64,000 nucleotides of DNA from positions 3,968,001 through 4,032,000 of the forward strand of contig NZ_JPUX01000001.1 in the NCBI RefSeq assembly GCF_000738675.1, given 5' to 3'. A program made the translations under genes and the position numbers. Below the pieces are notes generated by a model. It worked only from the letters and a program-made list of their open reading frames with translations. It did no database searches and had not been told where the DNA came from. Of this stretch, positions 45,339-55,049 are shown piece by piece; within the stretch, counting starts at the first letter, position 1, and the number at the start of each line of letters is the position of its first letter. The stretch is from Serratia nematodiphila DZ0503SBS1. Its GTDB lineage: Bacteria; Pseudomonadota; Gammaproteobacteria; Enterobacterales; Enterobacteriaceae.

Positions 45339-46724
45339 ATGAAATTAACCGTTCTCGGCGGCGGCGGCGTGCGTTCCCCGTTCCTCGCCAAATCCATCGC
45401 CTATAACGCCCATCGCATCGGCATTACCGAAGTGGTGTTTATGGATACCGATGAGCGCCATCTGGCGATCTACGGCGCCCTCGCGCAGGGCGTATTCCAG
45501 CGCATTCGCGGCGACATTGCTTTCAGCCTCAGCAGCGATCCGCGCCAGGCGCTGCAAGGCGCCGACTACATCATCACCACCCTGCGCATCGGCGGCGAGG
45601 AAGGCCGCATCCATGACGAGCGCATCGCACTCAATCACCAGTTGCTCGGGCAAGAAACCACCGGCGCCGGCGGCTTCGCCATGGCGATGCGTTCGATTCC
45701 GGCGATCCTCGACTATTGCCGCCTGATCGAGCAGCTTTCCTCGCCGGACGCGGTCTTGTTCAACTTTACCAATCCTTCCGGCATGGTGACCGAGGCGATC
45801 ATCAAATCCGGCTTCCAACGCCGGGTCTACGGCATCTGCGACGCCCCCAGCGAGTTTATCCGCGAACTGGCAGAGCTGCTGGGCTGCCGCGAAGACCAAC
45901 TGAGCGTCGACTGCTTCGGCCTCAACCATCTTTCCTGGTTCCGCAATGCGCGCGTCAACGGCGAACCGGTCACGGAACGGTTGCTGGCGGATCCGCGCCT
46001 GTATCGTGATACCTGCATGAAATACTTCTCGCCGGAGTTGGTGGCGCTGTCGGACAATTTGATGCTCAACGAGTATCTCTATTATTACTACTATCGTGAG
46101 CAGGCGATCGCCGCCATCGTCGCGGGCGGCGAGACCCGCGGCGAACAAATCGCGGCGATCAACCGCCAAATGCTGTCAGAGTTAGGCGAGCTGGACATCC
46201 CCCACCAGTTGGAACACGCCTTCTCTGTCTATTTCAGCCATTATCTGCAGCGCGAAAACTCCTACATGCAGCGCGAGTCCAACCAGGGCAAGGTGAAAAC
46301 GCGCGAGATGCTGACGCTGCAACAGTTTATCGAGCAGCCGGACAGCGGCGGCTATGCCGGGGTGGCGATCGACATTCTGGAGGCGGTCAACAGCGGCCGG
46401 CAAAAACGCGTGGTGGTGTCGATGCAAAACCGCGACACGCTCGATTTTCTGCACCCGGATGACGTGATCGAAATCAGCTGCGAATTGAGCAGCGCCGGCA
46501 TTCAGCCGGTCAAAATGCGCGATATTCCCGACACCCAGAAAAACCTGATTTCGCAGGTGAAAGAGTACGAACGGCTGGCGGTGGCGGCGATCCTGACCGG
46601 CAACCGCCAACTGGCCATCAAGGCGCTGATGGTGCACCCGCTGGTCAACTCCTACTCGCTGGCAAAAACGCTGGTAGAGGAGTACCTGCAGGCCCACCGC
46701 GCGTATGCCGGGCACTGGCGCTAA
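45339..46724 (+). CDS. Family 4 glycosyl hydrolase (6-phospho-glucosidase)
   Basis: The 461-residue NAD+ and Mn2+-dependent GH4 enzyme has the nucleotide motif TVLGGGGVRSP at the start, then GQETTGAGG, FNFTNPSG, the metal Cys in GICDAPSEF, and the His in CFGLNHLSWF. GH4 enzymes split 6-phosphoglucosides by a redox-elimination route. Whether it prefers the alpha or beta linkage is not settled by sequence here; the EIICB neighbour points to alpha-glucosides. GGGAG precedes the start. Last gene of the two-gene operon. Confidence 0.85.
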   Translation: MKLTVLGGGGVRSPFLAKSIAYNAHRIGITEVVFMDTDERHLAIYGALAQGVFQRIRGDIAFSLSSDPRQALQGADYIITTLRIGGEEGRIHDERIALNHQLLGQETTGAGGFAMAMRSIPAILDYCRLIEQLSSPDAVLFNFTNPSGMVTEAIIKSGFQRRVYGICDAPSEFIRELAELLGCREDQLSVDCFGLNHLSWFRNARVNGEPVTERLLADPRLYRDTCMKYFSPELVALSDNLMLNEYLYYYYYREQAIAAIVAGGETRGEQIAAINRQMLSELGELDIPHQLEHAFSVYFSHYLQRENSYMQRESNQGKVKTREMLTLQQFIEQPDSGGYAGVAIDILEAVNSGRQKRVVVSMQNRDTLDFLHPDDVIEISCELSSAGIQPVKMRDIPDTQKNLISQVKEYERLAVAAILTGNRQLAIKALMVHPLVNSYSLAKTLVEEYLQAHRAYAGHWR

Positions 46725-46736
46725 ACGGTGCGGCCG

Positions 46737-47447
46737 TCAGCGGCCGCGACGTTCAAACCAGGCGGTGATCACATTCTCGAATCCCAACAGACAGTGGCCG
46801 AAAAACGGGTTGGGATAGTAGATATCGTGATCGTATTTTTGCCGGTCCTCAAACAGAAAGGTCATGTCGGCCTGCTGCGCCAGCGGGCTGCCGCCGTCGC
46901 CGCAGAAGGCCGCCAGCAGAATGCGGTTACGCTTCACCGCCTCGCTCCAGCTCAGCGCCGAGCCGCTGTTGCCCGACTTTGAAATCACGATCACCATGTC
47001 GAAGCGAAAGCGCGTCTCACGGTCAAGAATGTCGAAATCCGGCCACAGCGACAGATAACTGTCTACACCCAGCGTCATAAACTTGTTGTACATATATTGA
47101 GCCACCAGCTGCGAAAAACCGCTGCCGTGGATCAGGATCTTGCCGTTGTCGAGCAGATCGAGAAACTGCGCCTGCTGGGCCGGCGGTGCCGCCGACGTAG
47201 CGCGTTCCGCCTGGTAAGCCGGCGCCATCGTCAGGTTGAATTTGATGAAATAGACCAGTTCGAGATAGCCGCGAAAGCCCAGCTTTTTAGCCAGCCGCAC
47301 CAGCGTCGAGGGGGAACTGTAGCAGCGTGCGGACACCGCACGGATGCCGTCGTCGATGCAGGCGTCCGGGTTGTCGAGAATGCAGTGCAAAATCGTCAGA
47401 TCCGTCTTGCTGAGCTCAGCCTGGCTGAAGACCTGTTTGAAATTCAT
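46737..47447 (-). CDS. RpiR/MurR family regulator (HTH plus SIS domain)
   Basis: The 236-residue protein has an N-terminal RpiR helix-turn-helix (about 1-75; SARCYSSPSTLVRLAKKLGF) and a SIS sugar-phosphate-binding domain (about 100-230; ILIHGSGFSQL and MVIVISKSGNSGSA). It is convergent with the PTS operon, 12 bases from its end, and probably senses the phosphorylated sugar to control that operon. Confidence 0.85.
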   Translation of the reverse strand: MNFKQVFSQAELSKTDLTILHCILDNPDACIDDGIRAVSARCYSSPSTLVRLAKKLGFRGYLELVYFIKFNLTMAPAYQAERATSAAPPAQQAQFLDLLDNGKILIHGSGFSQLVAQYMYNKFMTLGVDSYLSLWPDFDILDRETRFRFDMVIVISKSGNSGSALSWSEAVKRNRILLAAFCGDGGSPLAQQADMTFLFEDRQKYDHDIYYPNPFFGHCLLGFENVITAWFERRGR

Positions 47448-47575
47448 CGCTGCCCTCGTTTATTCGCCAAAATTATTGTTTCGCACGCGCTTCACCGCCT
47501 GTCCAGCGCGAGACACACAAATTGTGATGCGCTTTAAGGCGCTGAACCCCTTGATTTGCCAGCGGGATAACCGCC

Positions 47576-47604
47576 TTTACCCACCCCGCCCCGGCCCCTA
47601 TAAT
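47576..47604 (+). promoter_or_regulatory. Private potD promoter
   Basis: TTTACC (47576-47581), a 17-base spacer and a perfect TATAAT (47599-47604) lie 80 bases before potD. They give potD its own transcription now that it is separated from potABC. Confidence 0.68.
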
Positions 47605-47683
47605 GGCCCCTTTCTGGGGTATGGCGCGGCCGAAAACGGCAGCCCATACGGGTTCGGCTCACTACTGCTGAAGGATACGCTGC

Positions 47684-48727
47684 ATGAAAAAGTGGTCACA
47701 TCTGCTCGCAGCCGGGATGATGGCGCTGAGTTTCTGCTCTGCAAACGCCTCTGACGGCAAAACGCTGTATTTCTATAACTGGACTGAATACGTCCCGCCG
47801 GGGCTGCTGGAGCAGTTCACCAAAGAAACCGGCATCAAGGTGATCTATTCCACCTATGAATCCAACGAAAGCATGTACGCCAAGCTGAAGACCTACAAGG
47901 ACGGCGCGTACGATCTGGTGGTGCCCTCCACCTACTTCATCGCCAAGATGAGCAAGGAAGGCATGCTGCAAAAAATCGACAAGAGCAAGCTCAGCCACTT
48001 CAAGGATCTCGATCCCACCCTGCTGAACAAGCCGTTCGATCCCAACAACGACTACTCCATCCCTTACATCTGGGGCGCTACCGCCATCGGCGTCAACAGC
48101 GACGCGCAGGATCCGTCCACCGTCACCGCCTGGGCCGATCTGTGGCAACCGCAGTACAAAGGCCGCCTGCTGCTGACCGACGACGCGCGCGAAGTGTTCC
48201 AGATGGCGCTGCTCAAGCTGGGCTATTCCGGCAACACCACTGACCCGAAAGAGATCGAAGCCGCCTACCACGAGCTGCAGAAATTGATGCCAAACGTGCT
48301 GGCCTTCAACTCCGACAACCCGGGCAACCCGTTTATGGAAGGGGAAGTCAACGTCGGCATGGTGTGGAACGGCTCGGCCTTTGTGGCGCGCCAGGCCGGC
48401 ACGCCGCTGGAGATCGTCTGGCCGAAGGAAGGCGGGATCTTCTGGATGGACAGCCTGGCCATTCCGGCCAACGCGCGCAACGTCGAAGGGGCGCTGAAGC
48501 TGATCGACTTCCTGCTGCGGCCGGAAATCGCGGTGCAGGTGGCGGAGACCATCGGTTACCCGACGCCGAACCTGGCGGCGAAGAAGCTGCTGTCGCCGGA
48601 GATCGCCAACGACAAGTCACTCTACCCGGATAAGGCGGTGATTGAGCACGGCGAGTGGCAAAACGACGTCGGCGACGCCAGCACGCTGTACGAAAGCTAC
48701 TTCCAAAAGCTGAAAGCCGGGCGCTAA
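47684..48727 (+). CDS. potD: Spermidine/putrescine-binding protein PotD
   Basis: The 347-residue periplasmic binding protein has a signal peptide (about 1-22, cut near ANAS). The mature start is LYFYNWTEYVPPGLLEQFTK, matching E. coli PotD (348 residues), with conserved polyamine-site aromatic and acidic residues such as those in NWTEYVP and TYESNESMY. It delivers spermidine to PotABC. In this genome it is separated from potC by an inserted PTS-GH4-RpiR cluster and has its own promoter and terminator. Confidence 0.94.
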   Translation: MKKWSHLLAAGMMALSFCSANASDGKTLYFYNWTEYVPPGLLEQFTKETGIKVIYSTYESNESMYAKLKTYKDGAYDLVVPSTYFIAKMSKEGMLQKIDKSKLSHFKDLDPTLLNKPFDPNNDYSIPYIWGATAIGVNSDAQDPSTVTAWADLWQPQYKGRLLLTDDAREVFQMALLKLGYSGNTTDPKEIEAAYHELQKLMPNVLAFNSDNPGNPFMEGEVNVGMVWNGSAFVARQAGTPLEIVWPKEGGIFWMDSLAIPANARNVEGALKLIDFLLRPEIAVQVAETIGYPTPNLAAKKLLSPEIANDKSLYPDKAVIEHGEWQNDVGDASTLYESYFQKLKAGR

Positions 48728-48741
48728 TACGCCCGCCATCC

Positions 48742-48774
48742 CATCAGGGCGCGCATTGCGCCCTGATGCCTTTC
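48742..48774 (+). terminator. potD terminator
   Basis: The 11-bp stem CATCAGGGCGC/GCGCCCTGATG (48742-48752 with 48758-48768) is followed by CCTTTCT, a modest T run, before the end of the convergent cobB. Confidence 0.7.
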
Positions 48775-49611
48775 TCAGGGCCGGTCGGCCCGCGCCACCT
48801 TGCCCACCAGGAACTTGTGCACAAAACGCGGCACCACTTCGCTGGCCAGACCGTAGTGTTTCTCATCGAACTGGCTTTCTACCTGGCTCGGTTCCAGGTT
48901 CAGCTCCATGGCGTAAGCGCCGCCCAGCCGCGCCTCATGCACGAAGCCGGCCGCCGGGTAGACATGGCCGGAGGTGCCGATGGCGACGAAGAAATCGGCC
49001 TTGCTCAGCGCCTGGTAGATGTCATCCATGCCCAGCGGCATCTCACCGAACCACACCACGTGCGGCCGTAGCGGCGCCGGGAACTGGCAGCAATGGCAAC
49101 GATCGTCAACGCTGAGATCGCCGGGCCATTCGAACACCTGCCCCGACTGGGTGCAACGCACCTTCAGCAGTTCGCCGTGCATGTGCAGCACCCGCTTGCT
49201 GCCGGCGCGCTCATGCAGGTTATCAATGTTTTGCGTGACCAGCAGGAAGTTGTCTCCCAACCACTCTTCCAAATCCGCCAACGCGCGGTGTGCGGCGTTC
49301 GGGGCGATCTCCTCCGTCTGCAGCTGGCGGCGGCGTTCATTGTAAAACGCCTGCACCAGCGCCGGATCGCGCTGAAAACCTTCCGGCGTGGCGACGTCCT
49401 CCACCCGGTGCTCTTCCCACAGCCCATCCGCGGCGCGGAAGGTGCGAATGCCCGACTCGGCCGAAATGCCGGCCCCGGTCAACACCACCACAAACGGCTT
49501 TTTCAGCTCGGCCGCCGCCATGGTGTCACGATGAAAAATGCGTGAACGAAAGCGCTGATGCAGCACATGCTTACTCTTGCGAAACTGACACAGCCGATGG
49601 CGAGTGTACAT
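48775..49611 (-). CDS. cobB: NAD-dependent protein deacylase CobB
   Basis: The 278-residue class III sirtuin removes acetyl and succinyl groups from lysine using NAD+. It has [13 protein letters not shown], the [11 protein letters not shown] segment, catalytic His in [11 protein letters not shown], and the zinc cysteines (CTQS and CHCC). Tyr and Arg in [10 protein letters not shown] match the succinyl-binding pair of E. coli CobB. The long start at 49611 has AAGGAG upstream; an internal ATG at 49521 would give the short isoform known in E. coli. Confidence 0.94.
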   Translation of the reverse strand: MYTRHRLCQFRKSKHVLHQRFRSRIFHRDTMAAAELKKPFVVVLTGAGISAESGIRTFRAADGLWEEHRVEDVATPEGFQRDPALVQAFYNERRRQLQTEEIAPNAAHRALADLEEWLGDNFLLVTQNIDNLHERAGSKRVLHMHGELLKVRCTQSGQVFEWPGDLSVDDRCHCCQFPAPLRPHVVWFGEMPLGMDDIYQALSKADFFVAIGTSGHVYPAAGFVHEARLGGAYAMELNLEPSQVESQFDEKHYGLASEVVPRFVHKFLVGKVARADRP

Positions 49612-49702
49612 TAACTCTCTCCTTACTTTTCCCTGTTTACCCTTCTTACTGGACGTTGCGGCGTTGTTGGCTGCATACATTCACGCCCGGCCTCAACGCC
49701 CA

Positions 49703-50620
49703 TTACGTTGGGCGCGCCAAATTGAGGAACGCCGCGCCGCGCACGCCGCCGGCGTCGCCATAGCGCGCCTTCTCGATGCGCGGCAGCCGGGCCACCCGCA
49801 GCAGGTGCGCCGGCAGCCGCTGCGGCAACGCCTGGTAAATGGCGTCGAAATTCGACAGCCCGCCGCCGATCACCACCAGATGCGGATCCAGCACCGTCAG
49901 CAGGTTACCCAGGCAGATCGCCAGCACGTCCATAAAGCGGTCGACGTGAGCCACCGCCTGCGGCTCACCTGCCTGATAATGGGCAATGATCTCGATGGCA
50001 GGCAAGCGCCGGCCATAGAAATGGGCGTACATCCATTCGAAACCGCGGCCCGATATGTAATTTTCAATGCAACCCTGATGGCCGCACCCGCAGGCAACGC
50101 GAGGCACATCACGCCCCAGCACCTCGAGCGCGTCCACCGGCAGGCGCAAATGGCCGAACTCGCCGGCGATATAGTTGCGCCCAGGCACCGTCTTGCCATC
50201 GACGATCAGGCCGCCGCCCACGCCGGTGCCGAGGATGATGCCCAGCACCGTCGGGTAGCGGCGGAACTCGTCGTCCCAGGCTTCCGACAGCGCAAAGCAG
50301 TTGGCGTCGTTATCGACGCGCACCTCGCGCCCGATCAGCGCCGCCAGATCGCGCGGCAGCGGACGCCCCATCGCCGCCGGCACGTTGGCGGTAAACAGCG
50401 TGCCGTCATCGTCGTTGGGCAGGCCCGGTATGCCGATGCCGACGCTGCCGCGCCGGCCGCAAAACGCATCCGCCTCAAGGGTCAGATCGCACAGCGTGGC
50501 CAGCAGTTGCCGGTAGTCTTCACGTGGCGTCGGCACTCGCTTTTGCCAAATGCGCTGCAGGTTGTCGTCGAACACCCCCAGCTCAATCTTGGTGCCGCCC
50601 ATATCGAAACCGTAGTACAT
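49703..50620 (-). CDS. nagK: N-acetylglucosamine kinase NagK
   Basis: The 305-residue ROK-family kinase phosphorylates GlcNAc recovered from cell-wall recycling. The ATP loop is [11 protein letters not shown] (residues 6-16), the substrate segment [12 protein letters not shown], and the zinc-type ROK motif is [17 protein letters not shown]. The start at 50620 (MYYGFDMGG) matches E. coli; an upstream in-frame start lies in the lolE terminator. The order cobB-nagK-lolE is conserved. Confidence 0.94.
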   Translation of the reverse strand: MYYGFDMGGTKIELGVFDDNLQRIWQKRVPTPREDYRQLLATLCDLTLEADAFCGRRGSVGIGIPGLPNDDDGTLFTANVPAAMGRPLPRDLAALIGREVRVDNDANCFALSEAWDDEFRRYPTVLGIILGTGVGGGLIVDGKTVPGRNYIAGEFGHLRLPVDALEVLGRDVPRVACGCGHQGCIENYISGRGFEWMYAHFYGRRLPAIEIIAHYQAGEPQAVAHVDRFMDVLAICLGNLLTVLDPHLVVIGGGLSNFDAIYQALPQRLPAHLLRVARLPRIEKARYGDAGGVRGAAFLNLARPT

Positions 50621-50636
50621 AACCCATCCCCAGGCT

Positions 50637-50669
50637 AAAAAAACGGGGCGGCATCGCTGCCTCCCCGTT
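50637..50669 (-). terminator. lolCDE terminator
   Basis: A stem of AACGGGG paired with CCCCGTT, with an inner GGCA/TGCC pair, is followed on the minus strand by seven T. It lies just after the lolE stop and before the nagK start. Confidence 0.85.
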
Positions 50670-50673
50670 GGTG

Positions 50674-51921
50674 TTATTGTCCGCTCAGCACCCGCGCCGG
50701 ATCGATGCGGCTTGCGCGCCTCGCCGGATACCAACTGGCCAACAGGCTCAGCACAATGGCGGTCGCCAGCACGATCAGCACGTCCAGCCAGTGCAGCTCG
50801 GAAGGCAGGAAGTCGATGAAGTAGATATCGCCCGACAGGAAGGAATGACCGACCAGTTTCTCGATGCCGCGGATAATGTTAGTCAGCTGCAGCGAGGCGA
50901 TCACGCCGATCACCACGCCGCTCAGGCTGCCCAGCAGCCCGGCCAACAGCCCGTACCAGATGAAGATGGCGCGGATAAAGCCGTCTTTAGCGCCCAGGGT
51001 GCGCAGCACCGCGATGTCGGCGCTTTTGTCTTTCACCGCCATCACCAGCGTGGAAACGATGTTGAAGCAGGCCACGCCGATCACCAGCACCATCGCCAGA
51101 TACATGATGGCGCGGATCATCTGGATGTCGCGGTACATGTAGCCGTACTTGCCGATCCAGCTTTTGATGTAGATATAAGAATTGGTCACTTCGCCGGCGT
51201 CGCGCACCAGTTTATTGGCGGCGAACACGTCGTTCATCTTGAGCGCGATACCCGTGACGCTGTCACCCATGTCGAGATACTGCTGCGCGTCGGCCAGCGG
51301 CACCAGCGCCAGGCTGTGATCGAGCTGGCCGCTGAGCTGCAAAATGCCGGTCACATGCAGGCGAATGCGCTTCGGCTGCAGCAGCTTCATTTCCGGGTCG
51401 CTGTTGGGGATCATCACCGTCACATAGGCGCCCTGTTTAACGCCCAGTGCGTCGGCCACGCCCTTGCCGAGGATCACCTGCTGCTCGCCGGGCTTGAAGT
51501 TGGCCCAGGCGTCGCCCTGCACATACTGCGGCAGCGCGCTCAGCCGGCTCTCCTGCTGCGGATCCACGCCTTTGACTTCCACCGCGCGCAGCTGCGCGCC
51601 GTTTTCCATCAGGCCGGTGAAATTGATGTACGGCGCGGCGGCCAAAATGCCCGGCACCTTTTCCACCCGCTGCAGAATCGACGGCCAGCCGCTGAACGGC
51701 TGATTGACCGGCTCAAGCTCGCCGTGCGGCACCACCGCCAGAATGCGGTTCTTCAGCTCGCGCTCAAAACCGTTCATCGCGCTCAGCCCGACGATCAGCA
51801 CCGCCACCCCCAGCGCGATGCCGATGGTGGAGATGACCGAGATCAGCGACACCATGCCGCCGCGTTTACGGCCGCGGCTGAAACGCAGGGCCGTCAGGAA
51901 GGACAGTGAGGCTCCCGCCAT
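50674..51921 (-). CDS. lolE: Lipoprotein-releasing ABC permease LolE
   Basis: The 415-residue inner-membrane subunit has an N-terminal helix, a large periplasmic domain (about 50-265) and three C-terminal helices of the FtsX/MacB type. With LolC and LolD it lifts mature lipoproteins out of the inner membrane and passes them to LolA. The start ATG overlaps the lolD stop. Last gene of lolCDE, with its own terminator. Confidence 0.95.
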   Translation of the reverse strand: MAGASLSFLTALRFSRGRKRGGMVSLISVISTIGIALGVAVLIVGLSAMNGFERELKNRILAVVPHGELEPVNQPFSGWPSILQRVEKVPGILAAAPYINFTGLMENGAQLRAVEVKGVDPQQESRLSALPQYVQGDAWANFKPGEQQVILGKGVADALGVKQGAYVTVMIPNSDPEMKLLQPKRIRLHVTGILQLSGQLDHSLALVPLADAQQYLDMGDSVTGIALKMNDVFAANKLVRDAGEVTNSYIYIKSWIGKYGYMYRDIQMIRAIMYLAMVLVIGVACFNIVSTLVMAVKDKSADIAVLRTLGAKDGFIRAIFIWYGLLAGLLGSLSGVVIGVIASLQLTNIIRGIEKLVGHSFLSGDIYFIDFLPSELHWLDVLIVLATAIVLSLLASWYPARRASRIDPARVLSGQ

Positions 51922-52625
51922 TATTCGGCCCCCATCAGGGTCAGCTGCGCCTGCAGGTGGCCGTCGGCCATTTCCAGCTGGCGGCTCAGGCGCTTGGCCA
52001 GCTGCAGATCGTGCGTCACCACCAGGAAAGCGGTGCCCTGGCGCACGTTCAGCTCGCCCAGCAGATCGAAGATGCTGTCCGCGGTGCGTTTATCCAGGTT
52101 ACCGGTCGGTTCGTCCGCCAGCACCAACGCCGGGTTGTTGACCAACGCGCGCGCGATCGCCACGCGCTGACGTTCGCCGCCGGAGAGCTCGGACGGGCGG
52201 TGCTTGCTGCGTTTTTCCAGCCCGACCGCCGCCAGCATCTCCCGCGCCTTCTCCTGCGCCTGCGCCGGCTTGGCGCCGCCGATCAAGAGCGGCATGGCGG
52301 CGTTTTCCAGCGCGGTGAAGTCCGGCAACAGATGGTGGAACTGATAGATGAAGCCCAGCTGGCGGTTGCGCAGCTCGGCCTTGGCCGCCGAAGACATGGC
52401 GTTCAGCGATTCGCCCTTGAAGATCACCTCGCCGGAGGTCGGCGAGTCCAGCCCGCCCAGCAGGTGCAACAGGGTGCTCTTGCCGGAACCCGAGCTGCCG
52501 ACGATCGCCATCATCTCGCCCTGCTGCATGGCAAAGCTGACATTGCGCAGCACGTCGGTGTGCAGATTGCCTTCCTGATAGGTCTTGCACAGGTTGTCAC
52601 ACTGCAGCAAAAGATGGTTACTCAT
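51921..52625 (-). CDS. lolD: Lipoprotein-releasing ABC ATPase LolD
   Basis: The 234-residue ATPase has Walker [10 protein letters not shown], signature [15 protein letters not shown] and Walker [13 protein letters not shown]. It supplies energy for LolCE. It overlaps lolC by 8 bases at its start and lolE by one base at its end, so the three are tightly coupled. Confidence 0.96.
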   Translation of the reverse strand: MSNHLLLQCDNLCKTYQEGNLHTDVLRNVSFAMQQGEMMAIVGSSGSGKSTLLHLLGGLDSPTSGEVIFKGESLNAMSSAAKAELRNRQLGFIYQFHHLLPDFTALENAAMPLLIGGAKPAQAQEKAREMLAAVGLEKRSKHRPSELSGGERQRVAIARALVNNPALVLADEPTGNLDKRTADSIFDLLGELNVRQGTAFLVVTHDLQLAKRLSRQLEMADGHLQAQLTLMGAE

Positions 52626-53820
52626 AACGTAAAGCCTCAGCGGGTTGTACGGCGGCAGCGCGCCATGAAGGATAGAGCGTGGACAACAGGGAAACCGCCA
52701 TCGCCACCACAGCGATGATCGTCACCTGCAGCGGATCGACCGCCACCGGCAGCGAAGCGCCGTCGATCAAGGCGCCGAGGATCGGCATCAGGTTATTCAG
52801 ATTGGTAGCCAGCAGCACGCCGAGCAGCGTGCCGAGCAGCGAACCGATGATGCCGGCGCTGGCGCCCTGCACCATAAATACCGACATGATCTGGCGGCGG
52901 GTCAGCCCCTGGGTTTGCAGAATGGCGACCTCGCCCTGCTTCTCCATCACCAACAGGCCGAGAGAGGTGATGATGTTAAACGCCGCCACCGCCACGATCA
53001 GACTGAGCAGCAGCCCCATCATGTTCTTCTCCATACGCACCGCCTGGAACAGCTCGCCCTTGCGATCGCGCCAGTCTTTCCAGACGGTGCCCGCCGGCAG
53101 CGCCTGTTGGCTGAGGGTATCGACCGTCAGCGGCTGTTGCAGGAACAGGCGCCAGCCGGTGATGTTGCCGGCCGGGTAGCGCATCAGGCGCGAAGCGTCC
53201 TGTTGGTTGACCAGCAGCTGATAGCCGTCCACCTCGCTGTTGGCGTGGAAGGTGCCGATGAGAGTGAACAGGCGCTGGCTGGGAATGCGGCCCATTGGCG
53301 TGAACTGGCTGGCGCTCGGCACCATCACGCGCAGCGAATCGCCGCGCTTGACACCAAGTTGCCCCGCCAGCTGTTCGCCGATGATGATGTTGTACTGGCC
53401 CGGCTGCAGCTGCTGTTGCTTGACGTTGACCAGATATGGGGTCAGCGGATCGGCCTCGTCGGGATTGACGCCGAGCATTACCCCGACCGCCACGCTGCGG
53501 GCGCTTTGCAGCACCACGTCACCGGTGGTCAGCGGCGCGACGCGCGTGACGCCCTGCAGCTTCTGCACCTCGGAGGCCGGCAGCTGCTGCGGGTTGACCG
53601 ATCCTTGCGGACTGGTGACCAACGCCTGCGGCATCAGGCCGAGAATGTTGTTTTCCAGATCCTTTTCGAATCCGTTCATCACCGACAGCACGGTGACCAA
53701 CGCCATCACCCCCAGCGTAATGCCGATGGTGGAAAGCCAGGAAACAAACCGCCCGAAGCGGTCTGAGGCTCGCCCGCGCATGTAGCGCAGGCCAATGAAT
53801 AACGCGACAGGTTGATACAT
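52618..53820 (-). CDS. lolC: Lipoprotein-releasing ABC permease LolC
   Basis: The 400-residue subunit of the LolCDE complex has the same architecture as LolE and is about equal in length to E. coli LolC (399). LolC recruits the chaperone LolA through its periplasmic domain. It is the first gene of the operon. The N terminus [17 protein letters not shown] is conserved. Confidence 0.95.
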   Translation of the reverse strand: MYQPVALFIGLRYMRGRASDRFGRFVSWLSTIGITLGVMALVTVLSVMNGFEKDLENNILGLMPQALVTSPQGSVNPQQLPASEVQKLQGVTRVAPLTTGDVVLQSARSVAVGVMLGVNPDEADPLTPYLVNVKQQQLQPGQYNIIIGEQLAGQLGVKRGDSLRVMVPSASQFTPMGRIPSQRLFTLIGTFHANSEVDGYQLLVNQQDASRLMRYPAGNITGWRLFLQQPLTVDTLSQQALPAGTVWKDWRDRKGELFQAVRMEKNMMGLLLSLIVAVAAFNIITSLGLLVMEKQGEVAILQTQGLTRRQIMSVFMVQGASAGIIGSLLGTLLGVLLATNLNNLMPILGALIDGASLPVAVDPLQVTIIAVVAMAVSLLSTLYPSWRAAAVQPAEALRYE

Positions 53821-54239
53821 GAAATCCGTTTGATAGCCGTGGCTTAAGCAAAGTGATCATGGATTATATCGTCGCCCTGAAAACAATTAAATGAAAAATA
53901 AAGATTTTTACGATTCTTACAGCAGTACGAATCCGGCCTTCCCATCTCGGATAACCCCTTGTTTACACTTAACTGTTTTTAGTGAATCGGCAAAATACTT
54001 GCGGCGTTCCGCCTCAGTTTCTTCTGAAAATGATAGTGAGACCTGCGATATCGCGTTTGCCTCTGTAACTCACCAGGCACTGGCCACATTGCCGTTTCCC
54101 ACCGTTGCAACACGCCGCCGGCCAAGCGGGTTTCACTCAAGGTTCTGCGCGCAGGATCGCCAGCGATTTCACCCTATGCTACTATCTGCCAACATTGACA
54201 AAGTTGATGATAGTTATCGGTTAAACGCAAGGGCAATCA
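53821..54239. other. Gap between lolC and the hexapeptide transferase gene
   Basis: 419 bases contain the divergent promoters of lolC and the next gene. TTGACA at 54197-54202 may be a -35 for the plus-strand gene. A 123-codon frame beginning at 53891 runs into the next gene without a ribosome binding site and is not accepted. Confidence 0.4.
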
Positions 54240-54845
54240 ATGAGAGCGGAAACAAAATATAAAATCTATGCCGACTTCTTTCGCGCGAGCAGAAAGTCTG
54301 GCATCGCAAGGCTAATCAAGTCCCTTTTCCAACAGAACTACGTCGGCTTTAACTACATTTTCACCTTGCGGCTGCACAGTGATTTTCACGCCAAAAAACG
54401 CAATATCTTTGAGAGACTTTGTTTTCGTCTACTGGTGAAAAATCTCAAGCGCCTGCAGATAAAATATGGCATCGAAATTCCCCATCAGGCCAGTATCGGT
54501 GAAGGCCTGCTTATTCCGCACTTCGGCGGCATCGTTATCCATCCCAACGTGAAGATTGGTAAAAATTGCACCATCCTGCAAGGTGTGACCATCGGCAACA
54601 ACCTCTTCAAAAGCCGTGAAGACGTCGCCACTATCGGCGATAACGTCACCATTGCAGCCGGAGCCAAGATCGTTGGTCCGGTCACTATCGGTGACAATGT
54701 GACGATTGGCGCCAACTCCGTTGTCACCAGTGACATTGAGCCAAACTGCATCGTGGCAGGCATGCCGGCCAAGATTATTTCGCGCAAAGAGTCAATTGTG
54801 CTGAATACGGATTACTTGTCCTTTGACGAATATCAAAAGCGCTAA
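54240..54845 (+). CDS. Serine acetyltransferase-like hexapeptide acyltransferase
   Basis: The 201-residue protein has an N-terminal helical part (about 1-75) and a left-handed beta-helix made of hexapeptide repeats (about 80-175; IGEGLLIPHFGGIVIHPNVK, IGKNCTILQGVTIGN, IGDNVTIGANSVVTSD). The catalytic His lies in LLIPHFGG. It resembles the serine O-acetyltransferase family members found in surface-polysaccharide clusters more than housekeeping CysE. AAGGG precedes the start. It is AT-richer than lolC and mfd at its sides and stands alone, so it may be acquired. Acceptor unknown. Confidence 0.8.
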   Translation: MRAETKYKIYADFFRASRKSGIARLIKSLFQQNYVGFNYIFTLRLHSDFHAKKRNIFERLCFRLLVKNLKRLQIKYGIEIPHQASIGEGLLIPHFGGIVIHPNVKIGKNCTILQGVTIGNNLFKSREDVATIGDNVTIAAGAKIVGPVTIGDNVTIGANSVVTSDIEPNCIVAGMPAKIISRKESIVLNTDYLSFDEYQKR

Positions 54846-54879
54846 TCTTGCGCTGACTGGCGTTCTATCTTTCCTCCCG

Positions 54880-54900
54880 GCGACGCCTTGTTGGCGTCGC
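54880..54900 (+). terminator. Stem-loop after the hexapeptide transferase
   Basis: GCGACGCC/GGCGTCGC with loop TTGTT, 35 bases after the stop codon; no T run follows, so termination would be weak or Rho-assisted. Confidence 0.4.
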
Positions 54901-55049
54901 GCTTGCGTGCATCGTCGCCCCGATAACTAACGAGATAGGGCACTTTTATCGGTGTCAGTTTGCCGGCCGCTGGGCTACTATAAACAGCATAAAAGCACTG
55001 GGTTATCCGTGCCGGGACGCCCTCTAACACATTGATTAAAGATACCTGA

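Noticed and set aside
53891..54262. 123-codon plus-strand frame between lolC and the hexapeptide gene
   Set aside because: No ribosome binding site, Ser/Arg-rich random-looking translation, overlaps the next gene start.
54975..54995. Possible LexA box upstream of mfd (CTATAAACAG-like sequence)
   Set aside because: The half sites do not fit the CTGT-N8-ACAG spacing; mfd is not known to be an SOS gene.
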